Source: Vibrio metoecus
Lineage (GTDB): Bacteria; Pseudomonadota; Gammaproteobacteria; Enterobacterales; Vibrionaceae
Assembly: GCF_009665255.1 (NCBI RefSeq)
Contig: NZ_CP035687.1
Location: 558,001-622,000 of the forward strand
Direction of reading: 5' to 3'
Length of the DNA stretch: 64,000 nt
Made by a program: the position numbers and the translations under genes. Shown here one piece after another: positions 25,472-34,720 of the stretch (the first letter of the stretch is position 1; each line of letters opens with the position of its first letter). Below the pieces are notes generated by a model. That model worked only from the letters and a program-made list of their open reading frames with translations. It did not search any database and was not told the origin of the DNA.

Positions 25472-25508
25472 GCTTCTTAAAATCACGGTTCGATTTAGAT
25501 TCATAGAG

Positions 25509-26435
25509 TTAAGTCGACTCACTTAACTCACACGATTTCTTCAGAAAATCAATCATGCGCGATACTTTGTCATTATCGCCAAGCAGTGAAGTGTAATAAA
25601 TGCCTACATTACCGACTTGCTTGGCGTTAATAACAAGCGCCTTCGCATCATGCGCTTCCATCCACTGGTACATCTTACTACTGTACGGCATGACCGCATC
25701 CGTACAACGGAGGATATCTAAACTCGCTGCTAATGAATCGACATGATAAATCTGTCGCCCCACATCTTGTGCAAAGACGGTATCCATTTTTGAAATTTGC
25801 TGTTCTGCAAGGACCGAACGATGACGTGGATGATCAGGGGTGACTCGTATGACTGGATAAGCCGCTTGTGCGACGTCAAGCTCGGTTTGAGTCTTCCCAG
25901 AGAGTAATGGATGTCCAGAACGGACATAAATGGCCTCTTTATCTTGCAATAATGGGATAAATTTCACCTTACATCGCTCACTCAACCCGTACACTTCATG
26001 CCCAATAAATAAATCAATTTCACTTTGTACTAAATGGTGCATGAGCGCTAAATTATTCCCAAACTCTAAGTGAATTGAGCTTGCTTCCACATCTTGTAGA
26101 TAATGGTTCAAAGCATCACGCACAAACAGTTCCCACCAAGCATCTCCCGTACCCAGCTTCAACTTTCCTTTTTCCCTTTGCTGCATATCCTGCAAACGAT
26201 GCAATAAATGATTATGTTGTTCTTGCTGCTCTTGGACATGTTCTTTGAGTAGTTGACCGTACTCAGTTAACTCAACACCTTTAGAACGGCGATGAAATAG
26301 AGTAAAACCAATATCACTTTCTAACTTTTTAATCGCAGCCGTCAAAGAAGGTTGGGTAATATGTAGCCTTTCTGCAGCTTGTTTTATGTTTCCTAGATGA
26401 GCAACCATCAGAAAATACCGGTAGTGCTTGTGCAT
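25509..26435 (-). CDS. LysR-family regulator, probable controller of the alpha-glucan locus
   Basis: 308 residues. The DNA-binding domain is YFLMVAHLGNIKQAAERLHITQPSLTAAIKKLESDIGFTLFHRR; the rest is an effector-binding domain (LKLGTGDAWWELFVRDALNHYL, ETTQ-like acidic pocket not resolved). Transcribed divergently from the GH13 genes with a perfect palindrome between them, the usual position of a LysR autoregulator-activator. LysR control of amylolytic genes is unusual; MalT or LacI-type regulators are more common. The inducer is unknown. Confidence 0.88.
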   Translation of the reverse strand: MHKHYRYFLMVAHLGNIKQAAERLHITQPSLTAAIKKLESDIGFTLFHRRSKGVELTEYGQLLKEHVQEQQEQHNHLLHRLQDMQQREKGKLKLGTGDAWWELFVRDALNHYLQDVEASSIHLEFGNNLALMHHLVQSEIDLFIGHEVYGLSERCKVKFIPLLQDKEAIYVRSGHPLLSGKTQTELDVAQAAYPVIRVTPDHPRHRSVLAEQQISKMDTVFAQDVGRQIYHVDSLAASLDILRCTDAVMPYSSKMYQWMEAHDAKALVINAKQVGNVGIYYTSLLGDNDKVSRMIDFLKKSCELSEST

Positions 26436-26754
26436 GAATCAGTCACCTTGTTTTGCTTCAGTTCACATTTCCCTATCCAAAGCTCACTAGCATTAAGCGA
26501 CGCTTTAAGTCTACTCGTGTTATGGGCATGACAAACAATGCATTTAGGCAAACACGCATAGCCAACGACACTGTAGCCCTCAGTAGGAAAGAGAGAATCC
26601 ATTCTTTCTACGTAAGATAATCATACTCAACACAGAGGGAGCCTTACAAACGGATGATATAGCCATTTTCTATATCATTCAGAGAAATATCAATTTTTTA
26701 CTTTCTCTTACTCTCGCTATAGTTCAGGCATTCACTTCGTAACGGAGAAAAGAC
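26436..26754. promoter_or_regulatory. Divergent control region with a perfect palindrome
   Basis: 319 bases. ATGATATAG (26654-26662) and CTATATCAT (26670-26678) form a perfect 9-base inverted repeat with a 7-base centre, containing the T-N11-A pattern of LysR sites. It lies about 77 bases before the start of the alpha-glucosidase gene. The A/T-rich tract after it (26680-26715) probably holds the promoter. Confidence 0.55.
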
Positions 26755-28391
26755 ATGCATAAACAATGGTGGCATGATGCCGTTGTATACCAAATTTACC
26801 CACGTAGCTTTTGCGATTCTAATCATGATGGTATCGGTGACCTACCTGGCATTATTAGTAAGCTGGATTACCTATCGACTCTTGGTGTCAACGTTCTGTG
26901 GTTATCACCTGTTTATCGTTCACCGATGGACGATAACGGCTATGATATTTCTGACTATCAAGCGATTGCTGAAGAATTTGGCGATATGCACGATATGGAG
27001 CGTTTACTCACCGAAGCTCGCGCACGAAATATCAAGGTCGTGATGGATTTGGTTGTCAATCATACGTCTGATGAACACCCTTGGTTTCAGGCTGCCCGTA
27101 CCAGCAAAGACAGCCCTTTCAGAGATTTTTATATTTGGCGTGATGCGCAACCAGACGGTAGCCCACCGAATGATATGCAATCCATCTTTGGGGCAGTGCT
27201 TGGCAGTGGGATCCGCAAACCCAACAATACTACTTCCATCTTTTCTCTGCGCGCCAACCAGATCTGAACTGGGAAAATCCCCGTGTACAACAGGAAGTAC
27301 ACCAGATGATGAACTGGTGGATAGATAAAGGTATTGGTGGATTCAGACTGGATGTGATTGATTTAATTGGTAAGGAAATTGATCGTGGCATTACGGGTAA
27401 TGGGCCTCGCTTACACACTCTATTACAAGAGATGAACCACGCGACTTTCGGAAATAAAAACCTACTGACGGTCGGAGAGACTTGGGGAGCCACACCAGAA
27501 ATCGCGAAATTATACAGCGATCCCGCACGTCATGAACTTTCTATGGTCTTCCAATTTGAACATATTACTTTGACATGGGAGGACGGGGAAAAATGGCGTC
27601 CAATTCCTCTCGATCTACGCCAATTCAAGCAAGTGCTCACTAAATGGCAGATCGAACTTGCCGACCAAGGATGGAATTCTCTGTTTTGGAATAACCATGA
27701 CTTACCTCGTGCAGTTTCTAAATACGGAGATACAGGGCAATATCGAGTCGAATCCGCGAAGATGCTTGCTACTACGCTCCATTTTCTTAAAGGTACCCCT
27801 TACATTTATCAAGGAGAAGAAATTGGCATGACCAATGTCGCCTTTGATAGTTTGGATCAGTACCGCGATATCGAGACGTTGAACTTTTATAAAGTGAAAA
27901 CGCAATCTGGAATATCACATGACGCGATGATGGCTGCGATTCACGAAAATAGTCGTGATAATGCGCGAACGCCAATGCAGTGGAATAACAGTGAAAATGC
28001 AGGATTCACTTCAGCTCGTCCTTGGATTGATGTGAATCCCAACTACATGCAAATTAATGTGGAGCAAGCGTTAGCCGATCAAAACTCTATTTTCTATCAT
28101 TACCAACACCTGATCGCCTTACGTAAAAAGCTCCCTGTGATCGTGTATGGTACTTTCACCCCCGTCGCCGCGGAACATGAATCTATCTTTGCTTATTGGC
28201 GTGAATATCAGGGAGAACGCATTCTGGTCGTCAGTAATTTCAGTCATGCTGAACAAACAATCTCTCAGTTGCCAATCGCAGGCGATGCTCACCACGAGGT
28301 GTTGATCTCAAACTACGAGTTTCAGCAATCTTGGTCTGATACGTTAACGTTAAGACCTTATGAATCCTTTGCTATTCGTTTCACCCACTAA
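26755..28391 (+). pseudogene. GH13 alpha-glucosidase (oligo-1,6-glucosidase type) with a one-base frameshift
   Basis: Two frames join to a 545-residue GH13 enzyme: WWHDAVVYQIYPRSFCDSNHDGIGDL, DLVVNHTSDEHPWF, then after the shift YYFHLFSARQPDLNWENP, GGFRLDVIDLI (nucleophile Asp), LTVGETWGATPE (acid/base Glu) and FWNNHDLPRAVSKYGD. Family members hydrolyse terminal alpha-1,6 or alpha-1,4 glucosidic bonds of short oligosaccharides in the cytoplasm. At 27190-27193 there are four G where five are needed to read SIFGGSAW; the first frame ends at TGA 27265-27267. As read, the nucleophile half is lost. It may be a real mutation or a sequencing error. GGAGA precedes ATG 26755. Confidence 0.85.
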
Positions 28392-28433
28392 TCTCATTCG
28401 CCCGGCACTTGTCGGGTGATATGTTTTGCAGGC

Positions 28434-30224
28434 ATGAGTCAAACCATGAAACAAAAAAAAGCGATTTATCAGGTATTCACTCGACTTTTCGGGAATAAAA
28501 AGCAGAATTTCGTCCGCTGGGGCACACTCGAAGAAAATGGTGTGGGAAAATTCAGCGATTTTACCGATACCGCTCTAGCCGAAATTCGCAATCTAGGAAT
28601 TACCCATATTTGGTATACCGGCGTTCTTCACCATGCTCTCGTCAGAGATTACTCGGCCTACGGTATCCATCATGACCACCCAGCCGTTGTGAAAGGACGA
28701 GCCGGTTCACCTTACGCAATCAAAGATTATTATTCAGTCAATCCAGATTTAGCCGACGATCCAGCTCATCGTCTGGATGAGTTCATTTCATTAATTAACC
28801 GTACTCACCAACATGGTATGAAAGTTATTATCGATATCGTTCCTAACCATGTTGCCCGTAACTACCGGAGCCAAAATAACCCATTGGGTACCTGTGATTT
28901 CGGCGCTAACGATAACTCAGATGTTGAATACCACCGAGATAACAATTTTTATTACCTTCCTAACCAGCCTTTTGAACTTCCTGATTACCCAAACGATTAT
29001 CAACCACTAGGTGAAAATGCCTTAATGGGCTGGCCGTCATATCAAGAAAATCCAGCAAAATGGACGGGGAATGGGGCACGTAAAGCCAAGCCTGCTTTCG
29101 ATGACTGGTATGAAACCGTAAAAATTAATTATGGTGTACGCCCAGATGGCACAAAGGACTTTCCTTCTCTCCCCGCAGGTTACGAACGATTGACTTACCG
29201 CGAGCATCATGCATTCTGGCAAAACCAAGAGCTCCCCGACTCTTGGCATAAATTTCGTGATATTGCGCTCTTTTGGCTTTCTCTCGGAGTGGACGGGTTT
29301 CGCTACGATATGGCAGAAATGGTTCCCATCGAGTTTTGGAGTTACCTAAATTCCACCATCAAAATACACAACCCAGAAGCCATTTTGGTTGCAGAAGTGT
29401 ACCAACCTGAACGTTACCGAGATTATCTACATTTAGGGAAAATGGATTATCTGTACGACAAAGTAGATCTATACGATAGCTTAAAAGGCATTATTCAAGG
29501 TAAAGAATCCACTCAAGAAATTAGTCGTATCCAACAAGAAATGAGTGATATTGAGCACCATATGCTGCATTTCGTTGAAAACCATGACGAACAGCGCTTA
29601 GCCGCACCTGAATTTGCTGGCAATCCCGAATGGGGAAAACCTGCCATGTTAGTCAGCGTTTTGATTAGTAGTGCACCGAGTATGGTGTATTTCGGTCAAG
29701 AGCTCGGTGAAGATGGTTCAGAAGATGCGGGCTTTGGCAGACCTTCCCGCACATCCATCTTCGATTATATTGGTGTCCCTGAACATCAAAAATGGATGAA
29801 TAACGGACTCTTCGACGGTGAGCAACTGTCCGATAAGCAAAGAGATTTACGCGCATTTTACGCTCGCTTACTGAACTTTTCGCTGCAACATCCAGCCTTA
29901 TGTGGACAATATTGGGATCTCTATTCTGCTAATGCGCATTCTTTAGGTAGCCAAGCTCATGCTTTTGCACGCAGCTGTGACTCTGAGCTGATTATTGCCC
30001 TTAGCCATTTTGAAGCCAATACCACTCGTGATCTTAATTTGACACTTCCGGCTGAATTGATCCGTTATTGTTCATTACCCGATGGCACTTACACCTTAGT
30101 GGATGAAATCGGTCTTGGAGAGCCTGTGCTTTTGAAAATTACTCAAGGTGTTGGGCAAATCTGCTGCACATTAAAACCCTTTGCAGCACATGCTTATTTA
30201 CTTGAAAAAAAGCACGTCAACTGA
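28434..30224 (+). CDS. GH13-family alpha-amylase-like enzyme (cytoplasmic)
   Basis: About 596 residues, no signal peptide. The (beta/alpha)8 barrel begins KAIYQVFTRLFGNKK. Conserved GH13 regions: I VIIDIVPNHVAR, II DGFRYDMAEMVPIEFW (nucleophile Asp), III AILVAEVYQP (acid/base Glu) and IV HFVENHDEQRLA (third acid). A long insertion (residues about 150-260) lies between regions I and II, and a beta domain ends the protein. Likely an alpha-amylase or maltodextrinase acting on imported glucans. ATG 28434 is chosen; a GTG at 28416 and ATG 28446 are possible. It follows the alpha-glucosidase by about 40 bases. Confidence 0.85.
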   Translation: MSQTMKQKKAIYQVFTRLFGNKKQNFVRWGTLEENGVGKFSDFTDTALAEIRNLGITHIWYTGVLHHALVRDYSAYGIHHDHPAVVKGRAGSPYAIKDYYSVNPDLADDPAHRLDEFISLINRTHQHGMKVIIDIVPNHVARNYRSQNNPLGTCDFGANDNSDVEYHRDNNFYYLPNQPFELPDYPNDYQPLGENALMGWPSYQENPAKWTGNGARKAKPAFDDWYETVKINYGVRPDGTKDFPSLPAGYERLTYREHHAFWQNQELPDSWHKFRDIALFWLSLGVDGFRYDMAEMVPIEFWSYLNSTIKIHNPEAILVAEVYQPERYRDYLHLGKMDYLYDKVDLYDSLKGIIQGKESTQEISRIQQEMSDIEHHMLHFVENHDEQRLAAPEFAGNPEWGKPAMLVSVLISSAPSMVYFGQELGEDGSEDAGFGRPSRTSIFDYIGVPEHQKWMNNGLFDGEQLSDKQRDLRAFYARLLNFSLQHPALCGQYWDLYSANAHSLGSQAHAFARSCDSELIIALSHFEANTTRDLNLTLPAELIRYCSLPDGTYTLVDEIGLGEPVLLKITQGVGQICCTLKPFAAHAYLLEKKHVN

Positions 30225-30250
30225 ACCTTTATAGACTGATTCTCTATACA

Positions 30251-30275
30251 GGGTGCCGTTTTCGGTACCCTTTTT
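30251..30275 (+). terminator. Terminator or attenuator inside the alpha-glucan locus
   Basis: GGGTGCCG and CGGTACCC pair with one mismatch around TTTT, followed by five T. It lies between the amylase-like gene and the debranching gene, so it may reduce downstream expression. Confidence 0.7.
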
Positions 30276-30288
30276 AGGATAATGATTT

Positions 30289-32679
30289 ATGAATACCCAT
30301 CGAACCGAATCTCTAACTCATTCTCTCCAGACAAATATTGCTCAGCCTATGGAACAATCCATGACTTCATCTCCCTGTCTGGCACCCACTTTTGCTCTCT
30401 CTCAAGCCGAGCTTTTTGACTTTTTGGCGATTTCAAGCCAAGAGGCATTGGCTTACGTGATGACAGATAATATCGATGGATATTATGCAGGCTCCACCTA
30501 TCAATCGAGTAGTACCAATAAGTACCACCATAAGAAAAATGGCTATCTTGGCGATTACTCTGCCACCATCGCAGAGCACCGTTGTGATAAATCACAAGCG
30601 CTTACCGCGCGTTTTCTACCTTATGGTGTTGAGCATCATTATGCTTTTGGCTCAGACTGTTTTTCTCTCATACAAGGCAAGCGGCTCGCCTGCATTACGC
30701 TTAACGCCAAACAACCTGCTTTGATGACTTTAAAACCCGAACTGAATCTTCCCCTCAATCAATGTATTGTCCATCTCAGTGACACCGCTTGGGTATATGA
30801 CATTCCGGCGGCATATCGTACAGAAGGTGATCCTTGTTATTTAGCGATTAGCTCCAGCCAAAGTGTGACATTATGTGAAAACCACTCTCCGGCTAAACTG
30901 ACCATCACAACCAACGCAAAAACAACCACGTTACACATTTACTTCTCATTCACCCACACACTGGAAGATGCCGTTGAACAGGCAGCCACAGCGGTTCAGC
31001 AACAGGCGTTTGAGCAAAATAAAAGGACTATTTATCAATTTCTGACTCAAAACATGCTGTGGTGTAACCACCACGAATACAACAAAGCTTTGATGTGGGC
31101 CAGATTCTCGGGCCATTCGATGATTAATCAGGAATTCGGTTACTCCGGCATTTGGGCTGGCCTCCCTTGGTTTAAAGATGGCTGGGGAAGAGATACTTTT
31201 ATTGCTCTACCGGGAATCTGTTTGGTGAACGGCGACTTCGCTACCGCTAAATCGATTATTGAGGACTTTGCTCGTCTTCAGGAAACTCGCCCAGATTCGG
31301 TACATTATGGACGAATCCCAAATCGAGTCAGCAGTGACTCGCAGATCATTTACAACACGACTGATGGCACTCCTTGGATGATTCGCGAGCTCCTAGAATA
31401 TCTCAACTACAGTGGTGATACGGCTTTTGCCTCCAAACTGTATCGCGTCTTAAAACACTTCATCTCCGGTGTAGAACGTCACTATTTAGCCGATGATGGA
31501 TGCATGTTACATCGAGACCCAGATACCTGGATGGATGCAAAAATAGAAGGCCAGATCCCTTGGTCTCCACGAGGGCCAAAAGCCAACGACATACAAGCTC
31601 TTTGGTATGAAAGTCTCCAAGTAGGAGTCACACTTGCCCAACTATTAGGGGATGCGACCTCCGCCGACCATTGGCAATGTATGGCTCAAAAGGTTAAACA
31701 GAGTTTTACAGAGAAGTTTTGGGACAGTTCGAAACTACGCCTAGCCGATCGTTTAGATCACACCGATCATCCGGATTGGACTATCCGCCCGAATCAATTA
31801 ATGACGATCACTATTCCACAACAACAACCGCTATTCACAGAAGAATACGCAGCAGCCATACTCACCCAAGCGACGGAAAATCTACTTTTCCCATGGGGGA
31901 TTTGCTCTTTAAATCAGCATCATCCTGAGTTTCATCCTTACCATGACAACCGAAGCGAATACCATAAAGATGCCGCTTATCATAATGGGACAATCTGGGG
32001 GTGGAATGCAGGTTTTACGATCTCGGCTTTGACACGTTTCAACCAAACCGAATTGGCGTATCAGTTAACAAAGCAATTAACCCATCAGGTGTTGCATCAA
32101 GGGCATCGTGGCACGATGAGTGAAAACCTTGATGCTTATCAGATATCTGCAGAAAAACTCGTAGAATCGGGAACCTATTCTCAGGCTTGGTCTGTTTCGG
32201 AATTCGCCCGTAACGCTCAGCAAGACTATTTGGGCTATCGGCCACAAATGCTCCAGCAAACTCTAACCTTGGCTCCTCGATTTCCTAATGAATGGAACGA
32301 GCTATCTGCGCGAGTTCCGTTCGGAAGCGGTCACCACTTGGATATCATTTGGCATCGTCAGGGAATCGATCAACATATCGAGATCATACCAAGCCAATCT
32401 TTTCCCGAACTAAAACTGCATCTCAATCTCTTGGTTACAGACAATCAGCATTGGCATATTGAGACAAATTTAGGTGGGAAAATGTCCATTAGTTACTCTA
32501 AGCAGCAATACGACAGCCATCCAAAGATGCAAGCGGCACTTGTCACCATGCCAAGTTGGATTTCATACCCACTGACGTTTTGTCAGCCAGACTGGACTCT
32601 TACCCACTCGGCCCTACAAGAACAGAACTTCTTGTTAAACAAACGGCGGAGAGAGAATCTCTCAACCGCCCACGATTAA
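30289..32679 (+). CDS. Amylo-alpha-1,6-glucosidase / GDE_C-family glycosidase
   Basis: 796 residues. The N-terminal 270 form a beta-rich domain (YYAGSTYQSSSTNKYHHKKNGYL), the C-terminal part an (alpha/alpha)6 barrel of the glycogen-debranching GDE_C type: IWAGLPWFKDGWGRDTFIALPG, DTWMDAKIEGQIPWSPRGPKANDIQALWYESL and YHNGTIWGWNAGF, with acidic residues expected for inverting catalysis. Such enzymes remove alpha-1,6-linked glucose stubs. No signal peptide (the N-terminus is polar), so it acts in the cytoplasm with the two GH13 enzymes before it. AGGA lies 9 bases before ATG. Confidence 0.85.
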   Translation: MNTHRTESLTHSLQTNIAQPMEQSMTSSPCLAPTFALSQAELFDFLAISSQEALAYVMTDNIDGYYAGSTYQSSSTNKYHHKKNGYLGDYSATIAEHRCDKSQALTARFLPYGVEHHYAFGSDCFSLIQGKRLACITLNAKQPALMTLKPELNLPLNQCIVHLSDTAWVYDIPAAYRTEGDPCYLAISSSQSVTLCENHSPAKLTITTNAKTTTLHIYFSFTHTLEDAVEQAATAVQQQAFEQNKRTIYQFLTQNMLWCNHHEYNKALMWARFSGHSMINQEFGYSGIWAGLPWFKDGWGRDTFIALPGICLVNGDFATAKSIIEDFARLQETRPDSVHYGRIPNRVSSDSQIIYNTTDGTPWMIRELLEYLNYSGDTAFASKLYRVLKHFISGVERHYLADDGCMLHRDPDTWMDAKIEGQIPWSPRGPKANDIQALWYESLQVGVTLAQLLGDATSADHWQCMAQKVKQSFTEKFWDSSKLRLADRLDHTDHPDWTIRPNQLMTITIPQQQPLFTEEYAAAILTQATENLLFPWGICSLNQHHPEFHPYHDNRSEYHKDAAYHNGTIWGWNAGFTISALTRFNQTELAYQLTKQLTHQVLHQGHRGTMSENLDAYQISAEKLVESGTYSQAWSVSEFARNAQQDYLGYRPQMLQQTLTLAPRFPNEWNELSARVPFGSGHHLDIIWHRQGIDQHIEIIPSQSFPELKLHLNLLVTDNQHWHIETNLGGKMSISYSKQQYDSHPKMQAALVTMPSWISYPLTFCQPDWTLTHSALQEQNFLLNKRRRENLSTAHD

Positions 32680-32700
32680 CTCGCTCGGCACTCACGTTTG

Positions 32701-32772
32701 TATAACCCAAGGATTTGGAGTTGCAGATAGATGGTAAGTGAGTGATCGATTTTTATGCTACCAATTAGCATA
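32701..32772. repeat. Degenerate copy of a Vibrio intergenic repeat
   Basis: The stretch includes GGAGTTGCAG, GGTAAGTGAGTGA and TATGCTA/TAGCATA arms (32754-32760 and 32766-32772). It resembles from memory a common Vibrio intergenic element of the form AAGTTGCAGGTAGG ... AAGTGAGTGA ... AGCATAG. A related palindrome lies at 10508-10520. Confidence 0.4.
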
Positions 32773-32792
32773 GTCGTAGGCTGGTTTTTCAA

Positions 32793-32812
32793 GAGAGCCA
32801 AGGATGGCTCTC
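32793..32812. repeat. Stem-loop between convergent genes
   Basis: GAGAGCC (32793-32799) pairs with GGCTCTC (32806-32812). There is no clear T run on either strand, so termination is uncertain. Confidence 0.45.
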
Positions 32813-32894
32813 ACCATACTTATTAACATATCGGCAAAGCGATGATCGGGTGAACGGACGTAACCAAGGCTGTTACGGTTTCAAGTAAAAGAGA

Positions 32895-33731
32895 TCACCT
32901 ATTCTTCATTACCCAACGTATAAAGCTAGGAAAACGTCGCGCCCACGCGAGTTCATTATGCGTGTCATGAGGGAACTCCTCATACCGTAAATCAATCTCT
33001 TTTTTCTGACGCAAAGCATCTGCAATTTCACGACTCCCCTTTAAATAAATCTCAGGAAAATCACTACGCTCAGGATCACTGGTTTCATTCCCCCCCATAT
33101 CCATATAAATCTTAAGTGGCGACGAAAGAGCAAGACTTTCTGCCATCTCCATACAGGCTTTTTGGTTAAACCAAAATGCTGGAGAGAAAACACCAACCGT
33201 AGAAAAAATATCGGGGCGACGTAATCCTGCATAAAGACTAAATAGTCCCCCCATCGAACTTCCGGCCATCATACAATGTTGCCGTTCGGGGCGTGTCCGA
33301 TAGTGCTCATCGATATAAGGCTTCAACGTATCAATAATGAAGCTCAGATATAACGCCCCCTCTCCCCCCATATGTTGTAAGTCTTTCCAGCGGCTAGGAA
33401 GGAAAAACTCTTCATCCATTTTCCAAGGCGAGTATTCGTTAAAGCGACATCGTCCCGCAAACTCTTGCCCACAATCTATAGCGACCAAAATAATACCGGA
33501 TATCACGCCCTCTCTTTGCAAAAGGCTTAATGCTTCTCCTGCTCGCCAACTTTTACCGTATGTCGCGTGATGATCAAAAAAAACATTTTGTCCATCATGC
33601 ATATACAACACAGGATAATTCTGATTACTGTCAAAATAGCCCGGGGGCAAAAAGAGCCTGATCTGCCGTTTTCGCTCTAACTGTGGCATAGGAAAATCCG
33701 TCAAAGTGACATAATGCTCCGTTTGATACAT
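32895..33731 (-). CDS. Esterase-D/Fes-like alpha/beta hydrolase
   Basis: 278 residues, cytoplasmic by sequence. PF00756-type features: RLFLPPGYFDSNQNYPVLYMHDGQNVF, the nucleophile elbow in MMAGSSMGGLFSLYAGL (Ser in GSSMG), FSTVGVFSPAFWF, an Asp in MDMGGNETSD and the catalytic His in FPHDTHNELAWARRF. Relatives cleave esters of sugars, siderophores or S-formylglutathione. Its place between the debranching enzyme and malM suggests removal of acyl groups from imported oligosaccharides; that is inference. A terminator separates it from malM. Confidence 0.83.
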   Translation of the reverse strand: MYQTEHYVTLTDFPMPQLERKRQIRLFLPPGYFDSNQNYPVLYMHDGQNVFFDHHATYGKSWRAGEALSLLQREGVISGIILVAIDCGQEFAGRCRFNEYSPWKMDEEFFLPSRWKDLQHMGGEGALYLSFIIDTLKPYIDEHYRTRPERQHCMMAGSSMGGLFSLYAGLRRPDIFSTVGVFSPAFWFNQKACMEMAESLALSSPLKIYMDMGGNETSDPERSDFPEIYLKGSREIADALRQKKEIDLRYEEFPHDTHNELAWARRFPSFIRWVMKNR

Positions 33732-33754
33732 AGTAACTCATCCTTTTTGATGAT

Positions 33755-33780
33755 AAAAAATGGAGCGTCAACGGCTCCAT
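33755..33780 (-). terminator. Rho-independent terminator of malM
   Basis: ATGGAGC (33760-33766) pairs with GCTCCAT (33774-33780); on the minus strand a run of six T follows. It lies between malM and the esterase gene. Confidence 0.8.
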
Positions 33781-33812
33781 TTCTTCAAATATCAAACCTT
33801 TACAGGCTGATT

Positions 33813-34658
33813 TTATTTTCTCATGTTGACCGCTTTCACAAAAGCTTCCTGAGCTCCGTCAACACCTAATGCTTTCGCTTCATCTAAAAGACTCAGTGCT
33901 TTAGGAATGTCTCCAGCACTGACCGCTTTTTCAATCGCTGACAAATAAAAGGCTTGTGACTCTGGTTGAACATTCAATGGAGCGATCAATGCAGGAGCAG
34001 ACTGAGGTTTTACTTTTTGCGGCTCAGCACGGAATGGTCGCCTCTTCTTGGTTTCAACACTCAACAATAACTCTCCGCCCAACTGTTTGATATAAGTTGG
34101 ATCAGTGACCATCGGCATCGCTTCACCCATCTCTCTAGCTCGAACTTTGGCTGGGTGATCAATGGTTATACTTTTCCCTAATGTGTTTGCCGAGGTATAG
34201 ATAACTAGGTATGGCGTTTTCTCAGTATCCACTTGGAAACGAGCGATATAACGTGTACGAGTAAAAGCATCAGAAGGGAGAATACTAAATCTATCGGCTG
34301 AATAATGTTCAGCGACTTGGAAGTCTTCCGTCAGTAGTAAAACTTCAGGAACAAAAACCGAGTCATTGATAAAGAAACTGGATAATGTCACCACGGCACT
34401 TTGTGAGCGCTCGCTAAAGCGGTATGCCGCAAAGTGGCTATTGCCATTCGGGAACGAGCCGATAGGAGAAGAAAGATCAATATCAAAACGAAACGCTTCA
34501 TTTTCTTGCAGCTCTACATAAGGGTATTGAGAAGACGCATTGCAACACACCTGTGAATCAGCCGGAGGAGTCACGATCTCAGACTCCACTTTTTGTGCAG
34601 CACAGCCCGTCAGTAAGGAACCCAAGAAAAAGGCAAAGAAGGTATTTATTTTTGTCAT
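33813..34658 (-). CDS. malM: MalM-like maltose-operon periplasmic lipoprotein
   Basis: About 281 residues. The signal MTKINTFFAFFLGSLLTGC has a lipobox ending LLTGC. The mature part resembles MalM: FRFDIDLSSPIGSFPNGNSHFAAYRF, ADRFSILPSDAFTRTRYIARF and KTPYLVIYTSANTLGKSI. MalM accompanies maltoporin in enteric mal operons and its exact role is unknown. ATG 34658 with GAGAG upstream fits the signal peptide; in-frame starts before it would add non-signal residues. It follows lamB on the same strand after a terminator-like hairpin. Confidence 0.88.
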   Translation of the reverse strand: MTKINTFFAFFLGSLLTGCAAQKVESEIVTPPADSQVCCNASSQYPYVELQENEAFRFDIDLSSPIGSFPNGNSHFAAYRFSERSQSAVVTLSSFFINDSVFVPEVLLLTEDFQVAEHYSADRFSILPSDAFTRTRYIARFQVDTEKTPYLVIYTSANTLGKSITIDHPAKVRAREMGEAMPMVTDPTYIKQLGGELLLSVETKKRRPFRAEPQKVKPQSAPALIAPLNVQPESQAFYLSAIEKAVSAGDIPKALSLLDEAKALGVDGAQEAFVKAVNMRK

Positions 34659-34680
34659 TATCATCTCTCTGTTGTAGTGC

Positions 34681-34703
34681 AAAAAGGCAGCCACTTGGCT
34701 GCC
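34681..34703 (-). terminator. Hairpin terminator between lamB and malM
   Basis: GGCAGCC (34686-34692) pairs with GGCTGCC (34697-34703); on the minus strand TTTTT follows. It probably lowers malM relative to lamB rather than blocking it fully. Confidence 0.75.
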
Positions 34704-34720
34704 TTTCGTATTTTAGACGC

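Noticed and set aside
27190..27193. Phase variation at the G run of the alpha-glucosidase
   Set aside because: Four or five G is too short for efficient slipped-strand switching; a simple mutation or read error is likelier.
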